A stretch of DNA of 10,122 nt from Candidatus Gastranaerophilales bacterium (GCA_028691575.1 JAQUYY010000050.1:1-10122), one strand, 5' to 3'. Numbered from the stretch's first letter, positions 1 to 5,857 are shown. Numbers and translations: made by a program. Notes: generated by a model not told the origin, from the sequence alone.

Positions 1-127
1 AGCTCTCAACTCATTCCTACAACGAATCATAAAAATTGATAACATCAGGTTCATAAACCAAAAAGATGTTGAAAAAGTTATAAAAGCGTTAACAGTAATG
101 AATAAACAAAAGGAGAATACGGTATGA
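1..127 (+). CDS. C-terminal end of an unidentified early phage protein (5' end outside window)
   Basis: Reading from base 2, an open frame of 41 codons runs to a TGA at 125-127. It starts ALNSFLQRIIKID and ends NKQKENTV. The stop overlaps the ATG of the next gene (ATGA at 124-127), the tight coupling seen through this whole + strand unit, which supports it as a real gene end. The tail is basic and helical-looking. Its place in the early region of a Mu-like phage would allow a MuB-like ATPase or another replication accessory protein, but nothing here is diagnostic and I do not name it. Confidence 0.6.
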   Translation, partial: ALNSFLQRIIKIDNIRFINQKDVEKVIKALTVMNKQKENTV

Positions 128-354
128 CAATCACAAGTGTAAAACACAGCAATTTATCAGAATTATTAAGCAGTCACATTGAAGCTACAAAAGAAGAGCT
201 TATGCAGGCAAAGGTAGAGTTTGCAGATGTAACAAGAAGCAATGAAGCCGGTAATTACAAAATAGCTCATGAATTGGATAAAAAATGTAGCAAGCTTGAA
301 GGGCATATTGAAGCATTCAATATGGTCGTAGGCTTAATAACAAAACTGGCATAA
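124..354 (+). CDS. Small helical early phage protein, unknown function
   Basis: This gene encodes 76 residues I do not recognise. AGGAG at 111-115 lies 8 bases before the ATG, and the ATG overlaps the upstream stop (ATGA), so start and coupling are both clear. The protein is rich in Glu, Lys, Ala and Leu and looks almost entirely alpha-helical. Residues about 15-65 could form a two-helix coiled coil, broken near NEAGNYK. It has no signal peptide, membrane segment or Cys. It belongs to the early/regulatory unit that leads to mor. A structural or nucleic-acid accessory role is possible, but no function can be assigned. Confidence 0.7.
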   Translation: MTITSVKHSNLSELLSSHIEATKEELMQAKVEFADVTRSNEAGNYKIAHELDKKCSKLEGHIEAFNMVVGLITKLA

Positions 355-392
355 TCGGAACAAAAGAATAGTTAAAGGAGTACAGATTAAAA

Positions 393-644
393 ATGACAAA
401 AAAGCTGCCAAATGGCATTATCTCTTGTCGGGTGTCTAACAGAATAGAAATTCCGGATGAAAATAAAACGATGGAAATACTAAGAAAACTTAATTTAACC
501 CATTGTATTACAGTATCAGAATTATTAAATAAAAATGTTCTAAAAACTCTCGATGAAAAAACTTTAAATAAAGCAAAAATCTCTGTTGTAAAAGAAAACA
601 AATTTTCAATTAAAACAAATCATTCTGATTTAAAAACAGTTTAA
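393..644 (+). CDS. Small early phage protein, unknown function
   Basis: This gene encodes 83 residues with a perfect AAAGGAG at 374-380. The spacing to the ATG is long, 12 bases, and no better in-frame start is visible. The N-terminal third looks beta-rich (residues 9-20, ISCRVSNRIEIP) and the middle is helical with a run resembling a small DNA-binding fold (residues 25-60, including TVSELLNKNVLKTLDEKTL). The C-terminus is Lys-rich and likely disordered. No family is recognised. It is the last gene before the two stem-loops at 654-705, so it may end one transcription segment. A minus-strand open frame covering the same bases is a shadow. Confidence 0.6.
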   Translation: MTKKLPNGIISCRVSNRIEIPDENKTMEILRKLNLTHCITVSELLNKNVLKTLDEKTLNKAKISVVKENKFSIKTNHSDLKTV

Positions 645-653
645 CAGGTCGAA

Positions 654-705
654 ACGAGGAGGTTTTCTCTTCCCTCCCCCTCCTCGTCTTAGAGTAAGGC
701 TCTAA
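654..705 (+). promoter_or_regulatory. Two adjacent stem-loops in the leader of mor
   Basis: The first hairpin has a perfect 9-bp GC-rich stem, ACGAGGAGG (654-662) with CCTCCTCGT (679-687), and a 16-base pyrimidine loop. One base later TTAGAG (689-694) pairs with CTCTAA (700-705) around a 5-base loop. They fill the gap between the 83-residue gene and mor. No T-run follows, so a plain intrinsic terminator is unlikely. An attenuator, a processing site or a protein-binding element fits better. The first 5' arm carries a GAGGAGG Shine-Dalgarno-like sequence that the stem would mask. Confidence 0.45.
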
Positions 706-737
706 CTGATGATGACCAAAACTTGGGATAGTGGAAA

Positions 738-1067
738 ATGCAGGAAAAATGGCTAAAAGATATTAAACCGGACGATATGCCCACAGACAATTTGCGACTT
801 ATTGCGGATGCCTGTGGTGTTGAAACGGCTGTAAATCTTATTGAAAATCTTGCGGGAATTTCTGTTTACATTCCCGGTTCTGCCCTCACTCATTTAAAAA
901 CTAACTATATCAAGAAAAAATATGATGGAACTAGAGATTGTGCCAATAGATTGGCTCTTGAACTTGGAGTGAGCATTAATTATATCTACAAAATTTTAAA
1001 AACCAACTCTGAAGAGCAGGCAAACAGAAAGCAATTAACCTTGTTTGGAGGAGATTTTGACAAGTGA
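738..1067 (+). CDS. mor: Mor-type transcription activator (Mu middle/late gene switch)
   Basis: The 109 residues match the Mor/C family of Mu-like phages: the N-terminal W-x2-DI-x-PDD-x-P block (residues 5-15), then RLIADACGVETA (20-31), the SVYIPG strand segment (42-47), and a C-terminal helix-turn-helix around residues 69-88 (NRLALELGVSINYIYKIL). Mu Mor has 129 residues, so this is slightly short but complete. Family members bind DNA as dimers and help RNA polymerase at promoters lacking a good -35. The only nearby Shine-Dalgarno is weak (GTGGAA, 2 bases before the ATG). The gene ends 4 bases into the next one. No C-like paralogue is visible, so it may serve as the single activator of the minus-strand late genes. 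The target promoter would lie right of the window. Confidence 0.88.
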   Translation: MQEKWLKDIKPDDMPTDNLRLIADACGVETAVNLIENLAGISVYIPGSALTHLKTNYIKKKYDGTRDCANRLALELGVSINYIYKILKTNSEEQANRKQLTLFGGDFDK

Positions 1068-1312
1068 AGATTTTGAGATATGGCTTGACAACAGTTAAGT
1101 CTACAAGGTGGACAATAGCAGCAATCGAGTGTTACGAGCGAAAATGTATTTGTGAAAGCTGTTTTTATCACAATTTTTTCAAAAATAGCGGACATAAATG
1201 TAAAATGAAATTCGCTGTTATCGGGTTAGTAAGAAAACTGGGGAAACCTACCATAAAACTAAATGATTTTACTGATAAACAAGGAGTATTAGATGATGAA
1301 ATTGTATTTTAA
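1064..1312 (+). CDS. Small Cys-rich protein, probable zinc-binding, unknown function
   Basis: This gene encodes 82 residues from a GTG start that overlaps the mor stop. GGAGGAG at 1047-1053 inside mor is well placed, 10 bases upstream. Six Cys are present, clustered as C23, C28-x-C30-x2-C33 and then H44-x-C46, the layout of a small zinc-ribbon or zinc-knuckle. The flanking WTIAAIECY and KMKFAVIGLVRKLGKP blocks look like conserved edges of a compact domain. No catalytic motif is seen. An alternative TTG at 1057 in another frame gives only 13 codons and is rejected. Position between mor and a membrane gene suggests a regulatory or accessory phage role. Function is not known. Confidence 0.65.
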   Translation: MKILRYGLTTVKSTRWTIAAIECYERKCICESCFYHNFFKNSGHKCKMKFAVIGLVRKLGKPTIKLNDFTDKQGVLDDEIVF

Positions 1313-1568
1313 AGCTATGGCAATAATTTTGTCAGAAGTTATTTTAAAAGCGTTTAAACATAGTTTAAACTTTGTTCAAACGGCATTTAAAGTTGTAATG
1401 GAATCAATCATTATAGTGCTTACTGCAATTATAGTTTTATCGATTATTGTGATTTTAATACCTTTATTTCCTTTTTATTGTGTAGCAAATAACTCAAAAC
1501 TTTTTCACAGACAGATTTTAAGGAGAGTTCAGGAATTATCGGGAGATTATTGTAATGGCAAAAGCTAG
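1293..1568 (+). CDS. Small single-pass membrane protein
   Basis: This gene encodes 91 residues. AAGGAG at 1281-1286 serves ATG 1293 (6-base gap) or ATG 1296 (9-base gap), so either Met may start it. A strongly hydrophobic stretch of Ile, Leu and Val at residues about 35-63 predicts one transmembrane helix. An amphipathic N-terminal helix (residues 3-33) comes before it and a basic tail (about 68-79) follows, so the C-terminus is probably cytoplasmic. It overlaps the genes on both sides (20 and 14 bases). A holin or superinfection-type role is conceivable for a small phage membrane protein, but there is no lysis gene beside it and I do not assign one. Confidence 0.6.
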   Translation: MMKLYFKAMAIILSEVILKAFKHSLNFVQTAFKVVMESIIIVLTAIIVLSIIVILIPLFPFYCVANNSKLFHRQILRRVQELSGDYCNGKS

Positions 1569-1794
1569 AGTAGGAGTAAAGACAAAGAAAATAAAACCTT
1601 CAGGGTTGACCCAAAAGCAAGAAGATATACTTCAAATGCTGGCAGACGGTTATAGTACAAAAGATATCGCTGCTAAAACCTTTAGAGCAGAATGTACGAT
1701 CTGTACACACATAACTAACGTATTTAATTACTTAAGAGTAAATTCAAGAATTGAAGCTGTTGTATACGGTTTTAGGAAAGGTTTTTTAAAATGA
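1555..1794 (+). CDS. Stand-alone LuxR/GerE-type helix-turn-helix protein
   Basis: This gene encodes 79 residues, nearly all one LuxR C-terminal-like DNA-binding domain: LTQKQEDILQMLADGYSTKDIA (residues 18-39), the turn, THITNVFNYLRV in the recognition-helix region (51-62), and the closing RIEAVVYGFRKGF helix (65-77). No receiver or ligand domain is attached, so it is a bare HTH as found in some phage regulators. GGGAG lies 9 bases before the ATG, inside the previous gene. In LuxR domains the position after the turn is usually a branched residue followed by V-x-x-H; here CTICTHITNVF replaces it, with two unusual Cys (C47, C50). The last 13 codons are copied again at 1996-2037. It probably regulates phage genes. 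Confidence 0.75.
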   Translation: MAKARVGVKTKKIKPSGLTQKQEDILQMLADGYSTKDIAAKTFRAECTICTHITNVFNYLRVNSRIEAVVYGFRKGFLK

Positions 1795-1997
1795 ATTCAA
1801 TTACGCAAAAAAAACTCGAAAAAGAAATTAAAATAAAAATAGAAGAGATAAAAAACGTTTTTGAAAACACTTCGGGTGAATTTTTAGATCAATATCTTTC
1901 TTTGCTTTTAGTTCTTTTTAGAGACAAATGTGTGGAACTGTTTCTTAAGGATCTAAAAATGAAAGGTATATTTTTTGTTAAAAAAAATAATGAATGA
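1791..1997 (+). CDS. Small charged helical protein, unknown function, lying between two LuxR-tail copies
   Basis: This gene encodes 68 residues from an ATG overlapping the stop of the LuxR-type gene (ATGA). AGGAAAGG about 10 bases upstream may serve as binding site. The N-terminal half is Lys/Glu-rich coiled-coil-like (residues 5-25). Residues 31-56 form a more hydrophobic helix, and the C-terminus is Lys/Asn-rich. No family is recognised. The gene lies exactly between the two copies of the LuxR-type 3' end, so the gene and one tail copy look like a unit made by tandem duplication or by insertion at that junction. Very AT-rich composition and low complexity leave some doubt that it is functional. 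Confidence 0.5.
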   Translation: MNSITQKKLEKEIKIKIEEIKNVFENTSGEFLDQYLSLLLVLFRDKCVELFLKDLKMKGIFFVKKNNE

Positions 1998-2037
1998 GGC
2001 TGTTGTATACGGTTTTCGAAAAAGTTTTTTGAGATGA
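1996..2037 (+). pseudogene. Duplicated 3' tail of the LuxR-type gene
   Basis: These 14 codons read EAVVYGFRKSFLR then stop, against EAVVYGFRKGFLK then stop at 1753-1794. The first 18 bases differ at a single position, and both copies end in an ATGA that supplies the next gene's start (1791 and 2034). The rest of the domain is missing, so this is a remnant. It may be kept because it carries the start context for the DUF7694-like gene. It implies a second LuxR-type copy once stood here, or recombination between repeated junctions. Confidence 0.8.
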
Positions 2038-2399
2038 GTAAATTACTTTATGAACAAAGAAAATTGAAAAAAAAATGGAAAGAAAAGTTTAGCCCAAAGC
2101 AGCTTGGTAAAGGTAGTGGTTGGGTAAAAGAACTAAACAAGGCTTATACAGATGGTAAATTTGCCGTTATGTCTCGACCTGTTCAAACTGAGTGGGGCGA
2201 AGTTATTCATGTTTGTATCAGAAACGCTGATAATACAGATATTGCATGGGCGGATAAACAACGAATTAAAAATGAATTGTTTGGAACTTTTAAAACCGCT
2301 ATTGAAGTTTTTCCGTCGGAATTCAATCTTGTCGATGAAGCAAATATGTATCATCTATGGATATTACCGGAGAACTTTAAACTCCCTTTTAGTTTGTAA
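2034..2399 (+). CDS. DUF7694-like phage protein
   Basis: This gene encodes 121 residues. The N-terminus (1-30) is basic and helical (EQRKLKKKWKEKFS). The core at residues 43-112 carries the blocks WGEVIHVCIRN, DIAWADKQRIKNELFG, AIEVFP and LVDEANMYHLWILP, which I recognise as the conserved pattern of the DUF7694 family found in many phages. Its molecular function is unknown. The conserved aromatic and Asp/Glu positions and the alpha+beta pattern suggest a small folded domain. The ATG overlaps the stop of the LuxR-tail remnant; the only upstream ribosome site is a weak GAG, so expression may depend on coupling. It is the last gene of the early + strand chain. Confidence 0.7.
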   Translation: MSKLLYEQRKLKKKWKEKFSPKQLGKGSGWVKELNKAYTDGKFAVMSRPVQTEWGEVIHVCIRNADNTDIAWADKQRIKNELFGTFKTAIEVFPSEFNLVDEANMYHLWILPENFKLPFSL

Positions 2400-2412
2400 A
2401 AAATCCTTGAAT

Positions 2413-2450
2413 AAAAAGGCTATGGGGATTGAAAATAAACCCTTTTTTTG
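2413..2450 (+). terminator. Weak terminator-like hairpin after the early unit
   Basis: AAAAAGG (2413-2419) can pair with CCTTTTT (2441-2447), and a seven-T run ends at 2449. The stem is mostly A-T and the loop is 21 bases, with a possible inner GGG/CCC pairing, so this is suggestive only. It sits just after the last early gene and before a change to lower GC, where a terminator would be expected. Confidence 0.3.
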
Positions 2451-2477
2451 AATGATTTAAAATTTTTTAAGTAGTAT
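2448..2477 (+). promoter_or_regulatory. Candidate promoter for the PIN-GNAT/ASCH cassette
   Basis: TTGAAT (2448-2453) and TAGTAT (2472-2477) are separated by 18 bases, each close to the sigma70-type consensus. Transcription would start about 20 bases before the ATG at 2504. In such AT-rich sequence chance matches are common, so confidence is low. Having its own promoter would fit a cargo gene expressed from the prophage. Confidence 0.3.
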
Positions 2478-2503
2478 TAACATTAATATTTGAAATAAAA
2501 TTT

Positions 2504-4030
2504 ATGAAAGTATTGGATATGCGAATTTTAATAGATACAAATATTATAATTTATAGAGAAGATTATAAAGTTGTACCAAAAAATTTATCAGATTTAATGA
2601 ACGTTCTAGGTAAATTATCGCATTTAATCTTGATCCATCCCCTGTCGAAAGAAGAAATTCTCAAAGATAATGATGAGAAACGAAAAGAAATAAACCTTTC
2701 AAAAATATCCTCATATAATGAAATAGAAAACCCTCCAATATTAAATAATAGTTCCGAATTCGCTTTAAAATTAGGAAAAATAAAAAGAGAGAATGATTAT
2801 ATAGATAATAACTTATTGTATAGCATTGACAAAAATGTTGCTAATTTTTTAATTACTGAAGATAAAGGTATCTTAAATAAATCTCAAAAAATTGGATTAG
2901 AATCTAAAGTTTTAACTATTGATGATGCTTTAATATATTTCAACAGCTTTATTGAAAAAGATATATTGAACCAAATTGAACCTTTCATCTACGAAAATTG
3001 CCACAATATAAATATAAATGATGATATATTTACATCTTTAAAATCCGAATATGAAGAATTTGAAAGTTGGTGGACAAATAAATGTTGCTTAAAAGGACGT
3101 AAGGCATGGGTATGTAACGACTCAAATAACAACATAAATGCTATTTTGATTTACAAAATAGAAAATGGTAATTTTTCGGAATGCGAGCCTAGTTTAAAAG
3201 GTGATCGTCTTGTTAAAATATGTTTGTTTAAAGTTTCATCTAATATAAAGGGTAACAGGGTTGGCGAAAGATTTATTAAAATGGCTATTGATTTCGCAAT
3301 TAAAAATGATATTTATTCTTTATATTTAACACATTTTACAACAGAAAATGACCAATTAGTTAGTCTAATCAACAAATTTGGATTCTATAAATACGGTGTA
3401 AATAGGAGAGGAGAAGATATCTTCTTTAAAGAAATCATTCCTAAAACAATGAATTTGAATAATATTAATAACTTTAATGAAAAATTTTATCCGAGTTTTT
3501 ATGCCAGGTTAGATGTTAACAAATATATAATTCCAATTTTACCTGTATATCATAGAAAACTTTTTCCCGATTATCATTCTCATTCACATCAATTACGTCT
3601 TATACCAGCTATCTTAAATAGTGAGGGGAATTCAATAAAAAAAGCATATTTAAGTAACTCAAAAAATAAACAGATAAAAAAGGGGGACATTCTTTTGTTC
3701 TACGGATCAAATGATTATCAAGCGGTTACCTCCATTTGCACAATTGAAAATATATTCTTTAACTTAACAAATGCCAGTGAAATATATGATAAAGTTTTCA
3801 ATAGATCTGTTTATACTTTAAAAGAAATAGAAGAGTTTTCTTTTCGTAAAAAAACAATGGTCATTTTATTTTGGCATCATTTTCACTTAAATAAGTTTGT
3901 TCCCCTTGATACTTTGAGGAAAGAAAACATTTTAAAAGCACAACCTCAAAGTATTACAAAAATAGACCACTATAAATTTATAAAGTTATTAAAAAAAGGA
4001 GAGTTAGATGAGCGTTTTATTGTCTATTAA
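2504..4030 (+). CDS. Multidomain PIN - GNAT acetyltransferase - PUA-like protein, candidate RNA-targeting toxin or defence effector
   Basis: This gene encodes 508 residues in three parts. Residues 6-150 are a PIN nuclease domain: RILIDTNIII gives D11 and N13, E50 or E51 follows, then D98 or D101 and D120 (LITEDKGIL), so all four metal-binding acids have candidates. Residues about 165-312 look like a GNAT fold: KGNRVGERFIK (249-259) aligns with the acetyl-CoA loop (Q/R-x2-G-x-G) but its first Gly is Arg, and FGFYKYGVNRRGEDIFFKE (292-310) is the typical C-terminal strand pair. Residues about 325-508 resemble a PUA-like (EVE/ASCH-type) RNA-binding domain, with KKGDILLFYG at 392-401. PIN domains are usually RNases and GNAT toxins modify tRNA; the joint action is inferred. 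Met6 (ATG 2519) may be the true start, since PIN domains usually begin there and neither site has a good Shine-Dalgarno. It overlaps the ASCH gene by 23 bases. Sampled lines here are near 20% GC, far below the head genes, which suggests recent acquisition. Confidence 0.8.
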   Translation: MKVLDMRILIDTNIIIYREDYKVVPKNLSDLMNVLGKLSHLILIHPLSKEEILKDNDEKRKEINLSKISSYNEIENPPILNNSSEFALKLGKIKRENDYIDNNLLYSIDKNVANFLITEDKGILNKSQKIGLESKVLTIDDALIYFNSFIEKDILNQIEPFIYENCHNININDDIFTSLKSEYEEFESWWTNKCCLKGRKAWVCNDSNNNINAILIYKIENGNFSECEPSLKGDRLVKICLFKVSSNIKGNRVGERFIKMAIDFAIKNDIYSLYLTHFTTENDQLVSLINKFGFYKYGVNRRGEDIFFKEIIPKTMNLNNINNFNEKFYPSFYARLDVNKYIIPILPVYHRKLFPDYHSHSHQLRLIPAILNSEGNSIKKAYLSNSKNKQIKKGDILLFYGSNDYQAVTSICTIENIFFNLTNASEIYDKVFNRSVYTLKEIEEFSFRKKTMVILFWHHFHLNKFVPLDTLRKENILKAQPQSITKIDHYKFIKLLKKGELDERFIVY

Positions 4031-4394
4031 ACCCAAATATGTAAAAGAAATAATAGAAGGAAAAAAGTTATACGAATTTAGAAAAGCTATTTTTAGAAAA
4101 AAAACAGATAAAATTATTGTATATGAATCATCGCCAACAAAAAAAATTATTGGTGAATTTCTTGTCGGAAAAATTATTGAAGATACACCAAAAAATCTTT
4201 GGGACAATTTAAGAGAGTGTTCCGGTATAGAAGAAAAAGAATTTTTTTCTTATTTTAGGAATAAGAAGCTGGGATTTGCTCTAGAAATAAAAAAATTTAT
4301 TGAATATAAAAATCCAATTAATCCATATAAAGAATTTAAAAACTTTACTCCGCCCCAGTCTTTTTGTTATTTCGAAGAACAAAAAGTTTCTTAG
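4008..4394 (+). CDS. ASCH-domain protein, partner of the PIN-GNAT protein
   Basis: This gene encodes 128 residues covering one ASCH (PUA-superfamily) domain. The family signature G-x-K-x2-E-x-R is seen as GKKLYEFR at residues 18-25, followed by DKIIVYESSP (34-43), the IIGEF strand with E50 (48-51), and PPQSFCYF (115-122) near the end. Known ASCH proteins bind RNA, and some act on it: E. coli YqfB is an N4-acetylcytidine amidohydrolase. The usual catalytic Lys, Thr and Glu set is not clearly complete here, as Leu follows K20. AAAGGAG ends 6 bases before the ATG, inside the upstream gene, so strong coupled translation is expected, as for an antitoxin, regulator or second subunit. The stop is tail to tail with gpG, overlapping by 4 bases. 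Confidence 0.82.
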   Translation: MSVLLSIKPKYVKEIIEGKKLYEFRKAIFRKKTDKIIVYESSPTKKIIGEFLVGKIIEDTPKNLWDNLRECSGIEEKEFFSYFRNKKLGFALEIKKFIEYKNPINPYKEFKNFTPPQSFCYFEEQKVS

Positions 4395-4927
4395 ACAATA
4401 TTTAAATATTTACCGATAGTACTTTGAATGCCGTTTATATCATCATTATTAAGCTGAAAAATTGGTCGAGCCGGAACGTGGAATGAAAATGGTTTTGTTA
4501 TCCCCATAAATCTTTTGGCATCTTTTTTGAGCGGAATAAATTTATCTTTTAAAATGATAAATTTGACTCCTCCCGGATTTTGAACATTTCCGCCAAAATG
4601 ATGCAATCTTGCATAAGGTAAAATAGAGCCGACTTGAGCCGTTGAATTTGTTGACTGAGCTGTTATTGAATCATAAAGCTTTCTTTCCTGTTGAAGTTTT
4701 GGACTGTTTGGATTATATCCTTTTTTCTTCCTCGCAGCTTGCGTAGTAGCTGATAAATCCGCCCACTTTTCACCAAGTCTTGAGCCTTGTGTATCAAAGT
4801 TTTCTTTAACAGCGTACAGCATATCTTCTGAAATCGCTCTCATTACAGGTCTTAAGTTTTTAACTTTTTTCTTTAATAAAGATAATCCAGCTTCCAGTTT
4901 TTTCTTATCAATATTAATTTCAATCAT
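4391..4927 (-). CDS. Phage virion morphogenesis protein (Mu gpG-like)
   Basis: This gene encodes 178 residues. The start is at 4927, where AGGAG stands 8 bases before the ATG. A longer frame to 4975 would translate a stem-loop and lacks a binding site. Family blocks are DTQGSRLGEKWADLSATT (residues about 45-62), KLYDSI near 87-92, the VGSILPYARLHHFGG block (99-113), and VPARPIF near the C-terminus. Mu gpG (gp31) acts in tail-head joining and morphogenesis. In Mu, G is followed by the protease/scaffold and major head genes; here it is the last gene before a convergent cargo gene, so those must lie elsewhere. Upstream is the methylase, separated by the hairpin at 4950-4975. The product should be cytoplasmic until assembled into the virion. 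Confidence 0.88.
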   Translation of the reverse strand: MIEINIDKKKLEAGLSLLKKKVKNLRPVMRAISEDMLYAVKENFDTQGSRLGEKWADLSATTQAARKKKGYNPNSPKLQQERKLYDSITAQSTNSTAQVGSILPYARLHHFGGNVQNPGGVKFIILKDKFIPLKKDAKRFMGITKPFSFHVPARPIFQLNNDDINGIQSTIGKYLNIV

Positions 4928-4949
4928 AAATATATCTCCTATATTATTT

Positions 4950-4975
4950 GTGGTAGGGACAAAAGCCCCTACCAC
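4950..4975 (-). repeat. GC-rich stem-loop between the methylase and gpG genes
   Basis: A perfect 9-bp stem, GTGGTAGGG (4950-4958) with CCCTACCAC (4967-4975), encloses an 8-base loop. It begins right after the methylase stop codon and ends about 10 bases before the gpG Shine-Dalgarno. No T-run follows in either direction, so it is not a classic terminator. In a 33%-GC region this stem stands out, as dispersed REP-like palindromes do. It could also protect mRNA ends or tune gpG translation. Confidence 0.6.
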
Positions 4976-5764
4976 CTACGTAATTTTATAATTTGCAATA
5001 AGAAGTTCTTTATATTCTCTTCCATTCGGACATTTATTGTTAATCCCTTTTTGTCTTGTAACTTCAATCATTTCAAAGTTTTTATAAAGTTCTCTGATTT
5101 TTGGACTATCATCATATGAAAGCAAAAATCTGCCTTTAATATTTTTTAGGCAATCTCTTAATCCTTCATGGTCAAAGTCTTTTGTTGAAATAACTTCATA
5201 GCCGACACCCGAAGTATATGGAGGATCACAGTAGAAAAATGCATCTTCATAGTCATATTTTGCAATTAATTCTTCGAAACCCAAGTTTTCAATGATTACT
5301 TTATCAAGACGTTCATGAATACTTAGGATTCTAGCCATAATATTTTGCTGACTTTTTGCAGCACCGCCGGGTCTTTTACCTGTGCCAAAATGTCGACCTG
5401 CACCACCAAAAGAACGTGATATTAAGTATAAGAATTTTGCCGCCTTTTGAATATCCGTATAAACAGTGCTTTCAAGGGTTTCTTTAAATATTTTTCTTGA
5501 TGCAATCATCCAGCGAAATTCTTTTATCAGTTCATCCGGGTGAAATTTCACGCATTTAAACAAATTTACAAGTTTGTCATTTAAGTCATTATAAATTTCA
5601 AGTTCAGCCCAGTTATCTTTGTAAAAAAGCACCCATCCACCGCCACCAAACGGTTCAATATAAGTTTTAATATCATCAGGAATAAGCTCGCTTATTCTGT
5701 ATCTTAATAACCTTTTGCCACCTATCCAATTTATTAAATATCTTGTATCTATTTTCTTACGCAT
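4976..5764 (-). CDS. dam: D12-class N6-adenine DNA methyltransferase (Dam family)
   Basis: This gene encodes 262 residues and appears complete (E. coli Dam has 278). Motif X is WIGGKRLL (13-20), the AdoMet-binding motif I is EPFGGGG (37-43) with D60 as the following acid, and the catalytic motif IV is DPPY (180-183). A Gly-rich insert (FGGAGRHFGTGKRPGGA, 119-135) lies in the expected target-recognition region. It transfers a methyl group from AdoMet to adenine in DNA. The target could be GATC but is not proven. GAGGAG lies 7 bases before the ATG and can be hidden by an upstream complement (see 5772-5854). The gene stands between F and G, which are adjacent in Mu, so it looks inserted. In a phage it would guard against host restriction or alter promoter and transposition control. 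Confidence 0.92.
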   Translation of the reverse strand: MRKKIDTRYLINWIGGKRLLRYRISELIPDDIKTYIEPFGGGGWVLFYKDNWAELEIYNDLNDKLVNLFKCVKFHPDELIKEFRWMIASRKIFKETLESTVYTDIQKAAKFLYLISRSFGGAGRHFGTGKRPGGAAKSQQNIMARILSIHERLDKVIIENLGFEELIAKYDYEDAFFYCDPPYTSGVGYEVISTKDFDHEGLRDCLKNIKGRFLLSYDDSPKIRELYKNFEMIEVTRQKGINNKCPNGREYKELLIANYKIT

Positions 5765-5771
5765 AATGATT

Positions 5772-5854
5772 CTCCTCTATTTATTTGATTACGAATTGCG
5801 AGTTTTGTACTAAATTAATAGGTGAGCTGGCAACTTTTCGGATTAATAGAGGAG
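5772..5854 (-). promoter_or_regulatory. Inverted repeat able to sequester the methylase ribosome binding site
   Basis: CTCCTCTATT (5772-5781) and AATAGAGGAG (5845-5854) are perfect 10-bp complements with 63 bases between. In the minus-strand mRNA the downstream arm is the methylase Shine-Dalgarno (AATAGAGGAG, 7 bases before the ATG), and the upstream arm is an anti-Shine-Dalgarno in the leader. Pairing would block initiation. This suggests leader-controlled translation, by ribosome passage, temperature, a ligand or a trans RNA. The repeat is seen directly; regulation is inferred. Confidence 0.5.
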
Positions 5855-5857
5855 TTG

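Noticed and set aside
317..601. Minus-strand 94-codon hydrophobic frame
   Set aside because: Complement of the 83-residue gene with a good Shine-Dalgarno; Phe/Leu richness is the usual result of reading Lys/Glu-rich sequence backwards.
2152..2451. + strand 99-codon frame overlapping the DUF7694-like gene
   Set aside because: Another frame of a gene with recognisable conserved blocks; no ribosome site.
4397..4410. AATATTTAAATATT 14-base palindrome
   Set aside because: It lies in the gpG C-terminal codons and is expected by chance in such AT-rich sequence.
4928..4975. 16-residue N-terminal extension of gpG
   Set aside because: It would translate the GTGGTAGGG stem-loop and has no ribosome site, while ATG at 4927 has AGGAG at good spacing and starts the usual family N-terminus.
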